DNA of 64,000 nt from Streptomyces mirabilis (GTDB lineage: Bacteria; Actinomycetota; Actinomycetes; Streptomycetales; Streptomycetaceae). Shown in pieces: positions 41,878 to 51,030 of the stretch (positions are counted from its first letter, which is position 1; each line of letters begins with the position of its first letter). Under the pieces are notes generated by a model. That model searched no databases, was not told where the DNA came from, and saw only the letters and a list, made by a program, of their open reading frames with translations. Location of the stretch: the NCBI RefSeq assembly GCF_039503195.1, contig NZ_JBCJKP010000001.1:10602001-10666000 (forward strand). Direction: 5' to 3'. The position numbers and the translations under genes were made by a program.

Positions 41878-42390
41878 TCACATCAGCTGCTGCTCGTGCC
41901 CCTTGCGCAGCACGGCGAGCCTGGCCATTTGCTCACCCATGCCGCGTGTCCCGGCCAATGGCGCCTGGGCGTGCGGCCAGATGGTGCGGACGAGGCCGAC
42001 ATGCCGTGTGCCGCCGAGAGCCACAACGGGGTCGAGGAGCACGATGTCGCGCACCGTGGCCTGTTTCAGTAGGGCTTGGACCGTGATGGCGTCGGCAGCG
42101 CCATGAGGTGTGTCGTACGGGTCGATGACGTCGTCGGGGTCGAGCAGGCCGTAGCGCGCGGAGAGGATGAGCAGCCGGTCGGGCCGCAGCGCATCAGCCG
42201 CCCTGCGGCACGCACGGTGATAGGAGCCGACGTACAGGTCTGCCGCTCGTGCGCGCCGGCCCAGTTTGCGGCTGCCGCACGGGAAGGCGCGCGGGTTCCA
42301 GGAATCCTGGGCGTCTGGCCGAGGGAACCCGTATGCGAGCCCGCGAATCATAAGGTCTCGCATACGGGTTGGCGGCGGATCAACCGTCAC
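41878..42390 (-). CDS. DUF6884-type protein
   Basis: Protein of up to 170 residues. The core CGSRKLGRRARAADLYVGSY, HRACRRAADALRPDRLLILS, ARYGLLDPDDVIDPYDTPHG and LAGTRGMGEQMARLAVL matches a family seen on actinomycete chromosomes and plasmids in which a conserved CGSRK site and an SAxYGLL motif suggest a nucleotide- or base-modifying fold. The N-terminal 35 residues do not resemble the family, where CGSRK normally comes within ten residues of the start, so the true start may have been altered; GTG 42390 and ATGs at 42363 and 42354 are options. Confidence 0.65.
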   Translation of the reverse strand: MTVDPPPTRMRDLMIRGLAYGFPRPDAQDSWNPRAFPCGSRKLGRRARAADLYVGSYHRACRRAADALRPDRLLILSARYGLLDPDDVIDPYDTPHGAADAITVQALLKQATVRDIVLLDPVVALGGTRHVGLVRTIWPHAQAPLAGTRGMGEQMARLAVLRKGHEQQLM

Positions 42391-42760
42391 CGGTGCGTCC
42401 AGGTGAACGGGACAAGGCCCGAAGCCTGTGCCATGGCTAGCCGGGCGGCTTACTGATCGTTTGGCCCGGCCCTCCGGCAGAAGGCCGGAAGCGGGCCGCG
42501 GCGGGGGTGGGCAGGGCCGAGCGCATCGCCAGGAGGTTGACGGCCTCGGGATTGGTAAGCGTCGATAATCCTGAGCGCTGTATTGGGCAGTCGGACGCGA
42601 TTGATCTTCACGAACCGTGACAGTGAAATGTGGTGGGGCGTGCGTGGGCCGTGCTCATAGGATGCGCAGGAACTGCATTGATCACCTGCGGGGGACGTGT
42701 TGAGAGAGTTGGCCTGCGTCGCGCCAGAGGTCCGGGACCGGCTCGTCGTTCGGTTCGGAT
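42391..42760. other. Intergenic, no gene recognised
   Basis: About 370 bp, no coding frame supported on either strand. Confidence 0.4.
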
Positions 42761-43282
42761 GTGCTCGGTTGGTGTGACGAGTTGGCGGCCCTCCTCCATG
42801 AGCTCGCTGCCCGTTGGGATCTAGATCTTGTTGCGGCGAGCGGTGGAGGCACCTCGCGGGTGTTCCGCTGCCTGCAGCGTGACACAGATGCCTCGATGTG
42901 GCTGAAGCTCACGCCCCAGCCCTTGACCGCGCGTGAGGAGGCCGAAGCCCTGCGAGCCTGGGCAGATACGCCGTCGGTTGTCACTCTGCTGGCAGTGGAC
43001 CTCGCAGCCGGGGCTCTGCTGCTGGAGAACGTGGAACCTGGAGTGCCAGTGCGGCAACTCGTTTGGAATCTGTCCTAGGTCGCGGCCCTGCTGCGAGATC
43101 TGCGGGCCTCACCTCCCGTGCCAGGGGAGCACTCGGTACTGCGGCCTCTCTCGCGCCGGATCGACTTCCTGTTCGACTTGACTGAACGCAGGTTGGCGGC
43201 GGCCCGCGCGAGGGGCCTGGCTGCCCGGGCGGTGCTTGGTCAAGGGGGGGCGGCAGAAACGGATCAGTCCTCGCTCCGGTAG
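42761..43282 (+). pseudogene. Aminoglycoside/hydroxyurea phosphotransferase (APH(6)-like), decayed
   Basis: Reading from GTG 42761 gives LGWCDELAALLHELAARWDL, FRCLQRDTDASMWLKLTP with the ATP-lysine (WLKL), EAEALRAWADTPSVVTLLA and GALLLENVEPGVPVRQ, the N-lobe pattern of APH(6)/Hur kinases. A TAG at 43076 interrupts, and the same frame continues with VAALLRDLRASPPVPG and LSRRIDFLFDLTERRL to 43282. The catalytic HGDLHPGN loop and C-lobe are gone. Premature stop plus truncation make it non-functional. Confidence 0.75.
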
Positions 43283-43710
43283 CCGTGGCAGAGATCAGGC
43301 GCCTACTGGACACCCTCCTGCCGCATCCCCGTCCCCACCACGACTGACATCTCCACGCCCAAAAATGGTCCCCCGGCGCAGGTGCCACCAAGCCAAAGCC
43401 TGCCGCCGCTGCCACTACCGAAGAAGAAGCAGCTCAGGACCAGGAGTCTGACTGGAGTACCAGATCTAGTATCCCCCTACCCCACGGCCGTTCACGCCTC
43501 CGGATGGCTGCAGCGACCGAGGTGGCTCACCGATGCAGAAGGTCCCGCGATGGGGCAAAGTGGACGGAGAGCCGAATAGCCGGGACAGCGCCTCCTCGGG
43601 GCACGCGCTCCAAGGTGCACGTGAAAAAACCACTAGTGACCGGACCGGAATGCGCTCCGGAAGGGCATCCGCTGCACCAATGCCCATCAGACCAGTGGCC
43701 TGTTAATCGC
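43283..43710. other. Intergenic, no gene recognised
   Basis: About 430 bp. A fragment at 43283-43345 (RRLLDTLLPHPRPHHD) may be more debris of the phosphotransferase gene. Otherwise nothing. Confidence 0.35.
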
Positions 43711-43725
43711 AGGAGGAGCGGGCAA

Positions 43726-44373
43726 GTGGAATTCAATAAGACCGACACGGCGCTCGTGTTCATTGATCCACAGAACGACGTGCTGAGCGAGGACGGAGCG
43801 AACTGGGACGTGGTGGGGGCGAGCGTCACAGAAAACAGGACCGTCGAGAATATGGAGAGAATCTTCGAGGTAGCGAAGGCGGCCGGATACGAGGTCTTCA
43901 TCTCGCCCCATTACTTCTACCCGACCGACAACGGTTGGCGAATGAACGGTCCGCTGGAGACAAACGAACTGGAGACACATACCTTCGCACGGGCGGGACA
44001 GCTCGATCTGGCAGGATTCCGGAACTCCGGGGCGGACTGGCTGGAGCGCTTCAAACCCTATATCGAGGACGGCAGAACGGTGGTCGCGAGTCCGCACAAG
44101 GTATTCGGGCCGGAAACCAACGACCTGGTACTACAATTGCGCAAGCGAAAAATTCAAGGAATTATTCTTGGTGGGATGTTGGCGAACATGTGCGTTGAGT
44201 CCCATATGCGCCACCTCATCGAGGAGGGATTTGAAGTCGCCGTGGTCAGGGATGCAACAGCTGGACCCCGACACCCGGTCTGGGGCGACGGTTATCAGGC
44301 GGCCATGATCAACTACCGCTTCTTCGCCCATGCTTTGCTGTCGACGGACGAACTGGTCGACCTGATGCACTGA
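43726..44373 (+). CDS. Isochorismatase-family cysteine hydrolase
   Basis: Enzyme of 215 residues. The catalytic triad is visible: Asp14 in LVFIDPQNDVL, a Lys in VVASPHKVFGPE and Cys in LGGMLANMCVESHMRHL, with the cis-peptide region between. Family members hydrolyse isochorismate, N-carbamoyl compounds, nicotinamide and similar amides. A perfect AGGAGGAG lies eight bases before GTG 43726. The gene is clearly less GC-rich than its neighbours (AAAATTCAAGGAATTATT-like stretches), indicating recent transfer from another lineage. No partner gene is adjacent, so the substrate is open. Confidence 0.9.
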   Translation: MEFNKTDTALVFIDPQNDVLSEDGANWDVVGASVTENRTVENMERIFEVAKAAGYEVFISPHYFYPTDNGWRMNGPLETNELETHTFARAGQLDLAGFRNSGADWLERFKPYIEDGRTVVASPHKVFGPETNDLVLQLRKRKIQGIILGGMLANMCVESHMRHLIEEGFEVAVVRDATAGPRHPVWGDGYQAAMINYRFFAHALLSTDELVDLMH

Positions 44374-44582
44374 GGGGGGTCGCCGCCCGGTAAAACAGCC
44401 CTCACGCCCCATCCGATAAGCACGCCTCAACCAGCACCGGCAGTCAGCGGCCCATTGCGCGGGAAGCGCTGTGGGAACACGCATCGTCCCTTCGTGGCCG
44501 GCTCCCGGAACGACGCGTCGGTGGCAACCACGGTACGGACCACCGACAAGCGGGTTTCAGGTCGGCACAGTTAGGGGATACT

Positions 44583-44816
44583 GTGGAAATTCGAAATATC
44601 GTGGAGTTCGCCGGTCGAGCCGTTGATGCCGCGGGCGTAGCCGTCATAGTCGTGGGCATGCTCTTGGCGACCGTCCTCGCTGTTATCAGGATCAGTTGCC
44701 GACAGGCGGATGTGTACCGCGGCTATCGCCGTCGTGTCGGGCGGTCTATCTTGCTAGGGCTGGAGTTCCTCGTCTCTTGTTTGGAGAGTAGTCCGTACTC
44801 GATCGGGGTGCGGTAG
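44583..44816 (+). pseudogene. DUF1622 membrane protein truncated by an IS3 element
   Basis: The first 62 or so residues (VEFAGRAVDAAGVAVIVVGM, YRGYRRRVGRSILLGLEFLV) match DUF1622 small membrane proteins, which continue with a second membrane segment after LLGLEFLV. Here the frame passes directly into insertion-sequence DNA (SCLESSPYSIGVR) and stops. The rest of the gene was not found on the far side of the element. Confidence 0.78.
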
Positions 44817-45640
44817 CCCAGTGCTGAGTGGCGCCGCTGTCGGTTGTGGAAGACCTCGATGTACTCGAAGATCGCGTTCGCCAACTCGACCCGGGTCTTC
44901 CACCGTTTGCGGTCCAACAGCTCGATCTGCATCCAGGACCAGAACGACTCCATCATCGCGTTGTCCAGGCCGTCTCCGACCGTGCCGAACGATGGCAGGA
45001 GCCCGGCGGAGCGGATCCTTTCCCCGAAGACCCACGAGGTGAACTGGGTGCCGTGGTCGGCGTGCACTGTCGCGCCTGGTTCGGGGCGCCGGTTGCGGAG
45101 GGCCATGTCTCACGCGTTGACCACGAGGGTGGAGCCCTGTCTGGAGTCGATCGACCAGCCCACGATCTTGCGGCTGAACGCGTCCAGGACCGCCGCGCAG
45201 TACACCCAGCCTTCTCTGGTGCGGTGTTGCGTGATGTCGGTGACCCACAGCTCGTTGGGACGCAGCCGATGGAACTTCCGGTTGACCAGGTCATCGGCGG
45301 TGACGACACCCCGCAGGCGCTTGATCCGCACCGGTCCGGGCAGTCCGTGGATCCCGGCCTGTGTCATCAGCTCCGACACGGTCCTCGAGCACACCTGGAT
45401 GCCCATGCCCAGGGTGAGCTCGGCGTGGACGCGGCGGTAGCCGTAGGTGCCGCGTGAGGCGACGTGGACCTCCCGGATCAGCCCGGTCAGCCACTCCCGT
45501 CGCAGCTGCCGCGGTGTGGTCGGGGTGCGCTTGTGTTTGTAGTAGTTCTGCCGGGCGACCCCGAGGATCCGGCAGCATCGGTCGACCGGTGCCCCGGCAT
45601 CGACGAGGCGGTCGATCACCGGGTAGAGCCTTTTGGGGCC
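44723..45640 (-). pseudogene. IS3 transposase OrfB with in-frame stop
   Basis: Integrase-type DDE transposase. The N-terminal helix-turn-helix region (RLYPVIDRLVDAGAPVDRCC, ASRGTYGYRRVHAELTLG), first Asp in LWVTDITQHRTREGWVY, then a TGA at 45112-45110 between GSTLVVNA and DMALRNRRP, in the same frame; after it the second Asp in HADHGTQFTSW and the Glu in AMMESFWSWMQIEL. The stop looks like a Trp-to-stop change and splits the catalytic triad. Normally made by -1 frameshifting from orfA; this copy should be dead unless the stop is read through. Confidence 0.82.
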
Positions 45641-45981
45641 GGCTTGTCCTCGCCGAGGAACCTGGCGGCCTTGCGGACGATCTCGAGCTCGGTTTCCAGC
45701 TCGCGGATTCGTCGCCGCGCTGCACGCAGCTCTGCGGACTCCTCCGAGACCCTGCCAGGGCGCCGTCCGTTGTCGATGTCGTCCTGGCGCAACCACTTCG
45801 GCCACGTGACCGGATGGATGCCGAGGTCAACGGCGGTCTGTTTCTGTTCTTTTCCTGCCCGCACCAACGCGATGGCGCGGGCGCGGAACTCAGCGGGGTA
45901 AGCGCGGGGCATGTCCGGCAGCCTTTCGTGAAGGCCGTCAGTTAGCCAGCAGAACTGGAACCTGAGAGGTGGGGCAGGTCA
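44776..45981 (-). mobile_element. IS3-family insertion sequence
   Basis: An element on the minus strand with overlapping orfA and orfB. The left end is placed where DUF1622 homology stops. The right end is estimated from TGACCTGCCCC (minus strand, 45981-45971). No matching inverted repeat was found at the left end, so that side may be trimmed. Confidence 0.7.
45616..45912 (-). CDS. IS3 transposase OrfA
   Basis: Protein of 98 residues with a helix-turn-helix (MPRAYPAEFRARAIALVRAG, KEQKQTAVDLGIHPVTWPKW) and a leucine-zipper-like coiled coil (AARRRIRELETELEIVRKAA). It overlaps the start of orfB by about 25 bp, the usual place for programmed -1 frameshifting. Alone it is a DNA-binding regulator of transposition. 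Confidence 0.88.
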   Translation of the reverse strand: MPRAYPAEFRARAIALVRAGKEQKQTAVDLGIHPVTWPKWLRQDDIDNGRRPGRVSEESAELRAARRRIRELETELEIVRKAARFLGEDKPAPKGSTR

Positions 45982-46179
45982 GGTTGTCACCCGATCGTGC
46001 GGCAGACCCGAGTTTTCGGTCGAGGGATGGGCGATCGCACTCAAGGCTACCTTCGGGCATGCGCGTGCATGCGATCACTACACCACGTACAAGTCGTCCG
46101 TCACCTCGGCGGTCCTACGGTGTAACGGTTGGCGGATGAACGTCAGCGCACCTTCAGACGTAAAGGGCCATGACCGGAC

Positions 46180-47625
46180 ATGATTTCCACCCGCGCTTTC
46201 TGGCTCGCCGGCCGTCCGGCCAGCGGCGAGACGACCTTGGCTGTTACCTCCCCCTGGACCGGTCAGCTCATCGGAGAGGTCAGTGTGCCCACCGATGAGC
46301 AGGTGGAGGAGGGGGTGGCGGCGGCGTATGCCGTTCGCGATGAGTTCGCGGCTACTCCCGCATATGTTCGTGCCGCCGCGCTCGACCACGTGAGCAAGCG
46401 CCTTATGGAGCGCAGCGAGGAGATCGCGCAGCTCATCTCCGCGGAGAACGGAAAGCCGATCAAGTGGGCTCGCGTAGAGGTCGGCCGTGCGGTGTCCGTG
46501 TTCCGGTTCGCCGCGGAGGAAGCCCGCCGCTTCAATAGCGGTGAGGCTCAGCGGCTCGACACTGACGCCGGCGGCCAGGGCCGACTGGCGCTCACCCGCC
46601 GCTTCCCGAAGGGCGTTGTGCTGGGGATCACGCCGTTCAACTTCCCGCTGAACCAGTGTGCCCACAAAGTCGCCCCGGCTATCGCGGCCGGCGCCCCGAT
46701 CATCCTGAAGCCGGCGCCCGATACTCCGCTCTCGGGTCTGATCATCGGTGACCTCCTTGCCGAGACCGAACTGCCGGCCGGTTCATGGAGCATCCTGCCG
46801 GTCGCCAATGACCGGATGCCGGGGCTGGTGCAGGACGAGCGCCTGCCCGTCATCTCGTTCACAGGCTCCGAGAGGGTCGGGTACGCCATCATGGACTCCG
46901 TTCCCAGAAAGCACTGCACGTTGGAGCTCGGCGGGAACGGTGCTGCCGTGGTGTTGGCCGACTTTACGAGCGACGAGGATCTTGACCGGGCCGCCGCGCG
47001 CATCGCTACGTTCTCCAACTACCAGGGCGGACAGTCCTGTATCTCTGTGCAGCGTGTGATAGCTGACGCCGCGGTGTACGATCGCCTGTTGCCGCGTATC
47101 GTCGCAGCCGTCAAATCTCAGGTCACCGGGGACCCTTCGAATGACAGAACTGATGTGGGTCCGCTTGTCAGTGAGGACGCAGCGTGCCGCGTCGAGTCAT
47201 GGGTCGACGAAGCCGTCGGTTCCGGGGCCACGCTGTATACGGGCGGCAAGCGGGAGGGCGCCTCGTACACGCCTACGGTCCTCGCGGATGTTCCAGCAGA
47301 CACGACCCTGGCCTGCGAGGAGGTCTTCGGGCCAGTTCTGACGGTACTCAAGGTGTCCAGCGAGGCCGAGGCTTTCGCGGCCGTGAACGACTCCAAGTAC
47401 GGGCTGCAGACAGGGGTGTTCACACGCAACCTGCAGGCTGCCTTCCGGGCACATCGGGCTCTGGAAGTCGGCGGAGTCGTGATCGGCGACGTGCCCTCCT
47501 ATCGCGCCGACCAGATGCCCTACGGCGGGGTCAAGCAGTCTGGTGTCGGCCGTGAAGGAGTGAAGTTCGCCATGGCGGACTACACCTATGAGCGTGTGCT
47601 GGTCCTCACCGATCTTTCGTTGTAG
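46180..47625 (+). CDS. NAD(P)-dependent aldehyde dehydrogenase
   Basis: ALDH superfamily enzyme of 481 residues. Cofactor region FPKGVVLGITPFNFPLNQ (Asn catalytic) and IILKPAPDTPLSG near 165-185, FTGSERVGYAIM near 230, the general-base Glu in LELGGNGAAVV near 250, the nucleophile Cys in GGQSCISVQRV near 288, and CEEVFGPVLTVLKV near 385. The branch is close to succinate-semialdehyde or lactaldehyde dehydrogenases. It starts at ATG 46180 between two insertion-sequence remnants, so its original operon partners may have been lost; its stop is 15 bp from the next element. Confidence 0.92.
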   Translation: MISTRAFWLAGRPASGETTLAVTSPWTGQLIGEVSVPTDEQVEEGVAAAYAVRDEFAATPAYVRAAALDHVSKRLMERSEEIAQLISAENGKPIKWARVEVGRAVSVFRFAAEEARRFNSGEAQRLDTDAGGQGRLALTRRFPKGVVLGITPFNFPLNQCAHKVAPAIAAGAPIILKPAPDTPLSGLIIGDLLAETELPAGSWSILPVANDRMPGLVQDERLPVISFTGSERVGYAIMDSVPRKHCTLELGGNGAAVVLADFTSDEDLDRAAARIATFSNYQGGQSCISVQRVIADAAVYDRLLPRIVAAVKSQVTGDPSNDRTDVGPLVSEDAACRVESWVDEAVGSGATLYTGGKREGASYTPTVLADVPADTTLACEEVFGPVLTVLKVSSEAEAFAAVNDSKYGLQTGVFTRNLQAAFRAHRALEVGGVVIGDVPSYRADQMPYGGVKQSGVGREGVKFAMADYTYERVLVLTDLSL

Positions 47626-47639
47626 TAGGGCGCCCACAG

Positions 47640-48060
47640 CCCTCCGGGAGCCGCGTCCTCGGCGCTCGTTCACGCCGGAGTTCAAGGCTGAGATCGTCGA
47701 GCTGTGCCGACGCGGTGACCGCTCGGTCGGTCAGGTCGCCAAGTATTTCGACCTGACCGAGACCGCGGTGCGCGACTGGGTCCGGCAGGCGGAGGTCGAT
47801 GCCGGCGAGCGTGACGGCCTGACCAGCAGCGAACGTGAGGAACTGGCCCAGTTGCGGCGGGAGAACCGCCGCCTGCGGGAGGACGTGGAGATCCTCAAGC
47901 GGGCCGGCTTTCTTCGCGAAGGAGACCCGGTGACGGTGCACCCGTTCATCGAGGCGGAGAAACAGGGAGGTCACAGCGTCAAACGCGCATGTGAACTGCT
48001 CAAGGTCTCCCGTGCCGCGTCCGCCGCGCCGGTACCCCCGGTCCCCGGGCCGTGCAGGAC
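47640..48060 (+). pseudogene. IS3 OrfA, start codon lost
   Basis: RRSFTPEFKAEIVELCRRGD, YFDLTETAVRDWVRQAEVD and ELAQLRRENRRLREDVEILK give the helix-turn-helix and coiled coil of OrfA. The normal ATG, a few residues ahead of RRSFTPEF, is missing; the frame runs in from the preceding gene. The OrfB start (GGHSVKRACELLKVSRAA) overlaps its end. Confidence 0.75.
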
Positions 48061-48811
48061 GCGGAGCTGACCGAGCAGATCACACCGCGGTCCACGCCCG
48101 GTCCCGGGGCACCTATGGGCCCCGCGCATCCACGCCGTCCTCAAGCGTGCGGGGACGCGCTGTGGCCGCAGACGCATCGCCCGGTTGATGCGGGCCGCCG
48201 GGCTCGTCGGCCGGCACCGCAGACGACGACACCGCACCACGATCCCCGACCCACACGCGGCCACCCGCCCGGACCTGGTCCTGCGCGACTTCCGACCCGA
48301 CCCGACCGCGGTCGACATCCGCTGGTGCGGCGACATCACCTACATCCCCACCGACGAGGGCTGGCTCTACCTGGCCACCGTCATCGACATCGCCTCCCGC
48401 CGGGTGGTCGGCTGGACCACTGCCGACCACCTGCGTACCGAACTGGTCCCCGACGCACTGCGAGCCGCCTGCCACCAGCGTCGCCCCGCAGGTTCCGTGA
48501 TCTTCCACTCCGACCGCGGCTGCCAATACACCAGCCGTGAACTCGCCTTGCTGTCAAACCAGTTGGGTGGCCGGCTATCCGTCGGCCGCACCGGCCAGTG
48601 CTGGGACAACGCGCTGGCCGAGTCGTTCTTCGCCGCCCTGAACAACGAGCTGATCGGCACCCAGCCCTGGCCCAGCAGGTCCGCCGCCCACACCGCGATC
48701 TTTGAGTGGATCGAAAGCTGGTACAACTTGGACCGACTCCACAGCAGCCTCGACTACCGCAGCCCCGCCGACTGCGAGGCCGCACATACCACGTTCTCGG
48801 CGTCGGGGTAG
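48052..48811 (+). pseudogene. IS3 OrfB, frameshifted N-terminal part
   Basis: The catalytic part from 48185 is intact: Asp in RWCGDITYIPTDEGWLYLAT, Asp in IFHSDRGCQYTSRELA, Glu in WDNALAESFFAALNNEL, ending near [13 protein letters not shown]. The preceding 40 residues change frame at least twice between 48052 and 48185 (QDAELTEQI, then AVHARSRGTYG, then IHAVLKRAGTRCGRR in three frames). Confidence 0.78.
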
Positions 48812-48814
48812 TCC

Positions 48815-49136
48815 ACGGCTGGTGATGGACAACCTCAACACCCACGGCGTCGCCTCACTGTACGAGGCGTTCGAACCGGAAGACGCCTTCGCCCTGGCTC
48901 AGCGCCTCGAGATCCACCACACGCCCAAACACGGGTCATGGCTCAACGTCGCCGAGACCGATCTCTCCGCGCTGACCAGACAATGTCTCGACCGCCGGAT
49001 CGGCGACCTCGACACACTCAACACCGAACTCTCAGCCTGGCAGAACGCCACCAACACCGACCAGCGTCAGGTGGACTGGCAATTCACCACCCACGATGCA
49101 CGCATCAAACTGCGCCACCTCTATCCCAAACATTAG
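48815..49136 (+). pseudogene. IS630-family transposase, C-terminal fragment
   Basis: [20 protein letters not shown] holds the second catalytic Asp and [20 protein letters not shown] the Glu of IS630 transposases; the tail [20 protein letters not shown] ends at 49136. The N-terminal two-thirds is missing and the left edge joins the IS3 remnant, so one element broke the other. Confidence 0.82.
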
Positions 49137-49149
49137 CCGCGACAGTCCA

Positions 49150-49215
49150 CTAGCCTCGATCTTGCATGAGGGCCCGTCAGCTTGCTGACGGGCCCTCATG
49201 CAAGATCGAGGCTAG
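49150..49215. repeat. Perfect 66-bp hairpin (32-bp arms, 2-bp loop)
   Basis: It starts CTAGCCTCGATCTTGCATGA, continues GGGCCCGTCAGC, has TT at the tip, and then the exact complement. It lies 13 bp after the IS630 fragment and 82 bp before the stop of the SDR gene on the other strand. It could be a terminator, two fused insertion-sequence ends, or a tiny palindromic transposable repeat. Confidence 0.8.
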
Positions 49216-49297
49216 GTTCGGTGTGACTACCGGTGTGATCGCGACGCGGCGACTGACGTCTTCGCCGGGACAGGCACAGCGCATCCTCTTGCGGCGA

Positions 49298-50047
49298 TCA
49301 GATCTGGTTGAGTCCGCCATCCACGAAAAGCTCGGATCCGGTGACGAAGCTGCTCTCATTGCTGGCGAGGAACAGTGCGGCAGCAGCGGCCTCGTCCGGG
49401 TGCCCCATGCGGCCCAGCGGAATCTGGCTGGCGAAGGCGTCCCTCATCTGTGCGGCCTGGTCGGCGTCGGCAGCCAGGCCGGTGATGCCCGGGGTGACGA
49501 TCGGGCCGGGGACCAGGGTGTTCACCCGGATCGCGCGGCCGCTCAGTTCGTTGGCCCAGGTGCGCGAGAAGGAACGGACCGCGGCCTTGGACGCGGCGTA
49601 CACGCCAAAGGCGGCGCCGCCTGAGGTTGCGGCAGTCGATCCGGTCAGGATCACCGAGGCGCCGTCGTTGAGCAGCGGAATGGCCTTCTGAACAGTGAAG
49701 AGCATTCCCCGTACGTTGATGTTGAAGGTGGCGTCGAAGTGCTCCTCGGTGACCTGCTCAAGAGCAGCGAACTGACCGCCGCCCGCGTTGGCGAACAGTA
49801 CGTCGATGGGCCGGCCTCGCTCGGCGACAGCCGCGTAGAGGCGGTCGATGTCCGCGAGATCAGCGACGTCGCCCCTGACAGCGGTGGCTTCGCCGCCGAT
49901 CTCGGCCAGCGCGGCGTCGAGGGCCTTCTGCCGGCGGCCGGTGATGAACACGTGGGCGCCTTCACGTGCGAATCGCTTGGCGGTGGCCAGTCCGATTCCG
50001 CTGTTGCCTCCGGTGATGACTGCCGTCTTCCCGTCAAGCTGTCCCAT
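49298..50047 (-). CDS. Short-chain dehydrogenase/reductase (SDR)
   Basis: Classical SDR of 249 residues: cofactor TGxxxGxG in VITGGNSGIGLATAKRFA, FANAGGGQFAALEQV, catalytic Ser-Tyr-Lys in ILTGSTAATSGG and YAASKAAVRSFSR, and the C-terminal FVTGSELFVDGGLNQI. The Arg after the first glycine motif (GRRQK) favours NADPH. It is divergent from a TetR gene with two copies of a shared operator in between, so it is probably repressed by it. Substrate unknown. Confidence 0.94.
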   Translation of the reverse strand: MGQLDGKTAVITGGNSGIGLATAKRFAREGAHVFITGRRQKALDAALAEIGGEATAVRGDVADLADIDRLYAAVAERGRPIDVLFANAGGGQFAALEQVTEEHFDATFNINVRGMLFTVQKAIPLLNDGASVILTGSTAATSGGAAFGVYAASKAAVRSFSRTWANELSGRAIRVNTLVPGPIVTPGITGLAADADQAAQMRDAFASQIPLGRMGHPDEAAAAALFLASNESSFVTGSELFVDGGLNQI

Positions 50048-50139
50048 GATCGTTTACCCCTGTCCGGTGCGAACGCCAGAAGTCGTGCACCAAGTGTCAC
50101 TGCGGTTTTACAGCCCGAACCGGACGGCTCCGAGCCCAG

Positions 50140-50161
50140 TTATGGACTATACGGTAAAGAA
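50140..50161. promoter_or_regulatory. Shared operator, site 1
   Basis: TTATGGACTATACGGTAAAG with AA after it. It matches site 2 (50167) and, on the opposite strand, site 3 (51441), with the consensus TTATGGACYRYACRG. It lies between the divergent SDR and TetR genes. Confidence 0.55.
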
Positions 50162-50166
50162 CCTTG

Positions 50167-50188
50167 TTATGGACCGCACGGACAAAAA
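50167..50188. promoter_or_regulatory. Shared operator, site 2
   Basis: TTATGGACCGCACGGACAAA with AA after it, 27 bp from site 1 and in the same orientation. Confidence 0.55.
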
Positions 50189-50442
50189 CGTGACCGCGGG
50201 CACGCTGTCGAGGCGCGACAGGGCGGCCGGCGCAGGCCTGTCCGCGAGGGCGCCGGGAAAACCCCTGACGGAGGGCCATGCGTTGCACGCCCCCTATCGC
50301 CCGGCCTCACCCTGCACGGCGGCCCTGCGCGGCGGCGACCAGGGGAACGCCCAGGTCCTCCCGCGTCACCGCGAGCAGCCGGGCCTGTGCTGCGTGCCCG
50401 ACGATCTGGACCGGCAGGTCAAGAAGAACGTATGCTGTTGTC

Positions 50443-51030
50443 ATGGGACGACCGCGGAATTTCGATGACAACCAGGTACTGGAGTCTGCGCGCGAGCAGT
50501 TCTGGAATCAGGGATACGCGGCTACATCACTGCAGAACCTGACGGACGCCACCGGACTGGGCAAGGGAAGTCTGTACGGCGCCTTCGGCGACAAGCGGCA
50601 GCTGTTCTTGCACGTACTGGACGGCTATCGCGAGGAACAGCTGAACGGCGTCCGGGCGGTCCTCACCGGGCCCGGGACGCCCTTCGAACGCCTGACCCTG
50701 CTCGTTGAGGGGGTGGCCAAGGGATTCAAGGAGGACCCGCAGCGCCGCGGCTGTCTTCTGGTCAACAGTACGTCCGAGCTGCACAGCAACGATCCGGATG
50801 TGGTCTCCCGAGCCCGGACCACCTATCAAGCGGTCGAAGATCTTCTGATCTCCTGCGTAAAGGAAGCCCAGGACGACGGGACGGTCGAACCGAGCGCGGA
50901 CGCCCAGGAGCTCGGGCGACTGCTCCTCGCTGTCATGCAGGGCATCGAGTTTCTCGCCAAGACCGACATGGACGGCTCAGCTCTGATGCAGATAGGCCAA
51001 GCCGCCCTCAAGCAGTTGTCCCGGCACTGA
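50443..51030 (+). CDS. TetR-family regulator (AcrR/YezE type)
   Basis: Repressor of 195 residues starting MGRPRNFDDNQVLESAREQF, the common MGRPR opening of this branch. Helix-turn-helix TSLQNLTDATGLGKGSLYGA (30-50), then GDKRQLFLHVLDGYREEQL, and the C-terminal RRGCLLVNSTSELHSNDPDV motif. Branch members often control SDR or glyoxalase genes in response to electrophiles. Its putative operator lies twice in the gap to the divergent SDR gene and once in the promoter of the VOC gene downstream, giving a small three-gene regulon. Confidence 0.93.
   Translation: MGRPRNFDDNQVLESAREQFWNQGYAATSLQNLTDATGLGKGSLYGAFGDKRQLFLHVLDGYREEQLNGVRAVLTGPGTPFERLTLLVEGVAKGFKEDPQRRGCLLVNSTSELHSNDPDVVSRARTTYQAVEDLLISCVKEAQDDGTVEPSADAQELGRLLLAVMQGIEFLAKTDMDGSALMQIGQAALKQLSRH

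Larger units (their letters stand above)
47640..48811 (+). mobile_element. Decayed IS3-family element (second type)
   Basis: A different IS3 group from the 45-kb copy. The left end abuts the aldehyde dehydrogenase stop and the right end abuts an IS630 fragment. No terminal repeats could be defined. Confidence 0.65.

Noticed and set aside
49150..49215. CRISPR repeat or attachment site
   Set aside because: Single hairpin with no spaced repeats, no integrase and no tRNA gene nearby.
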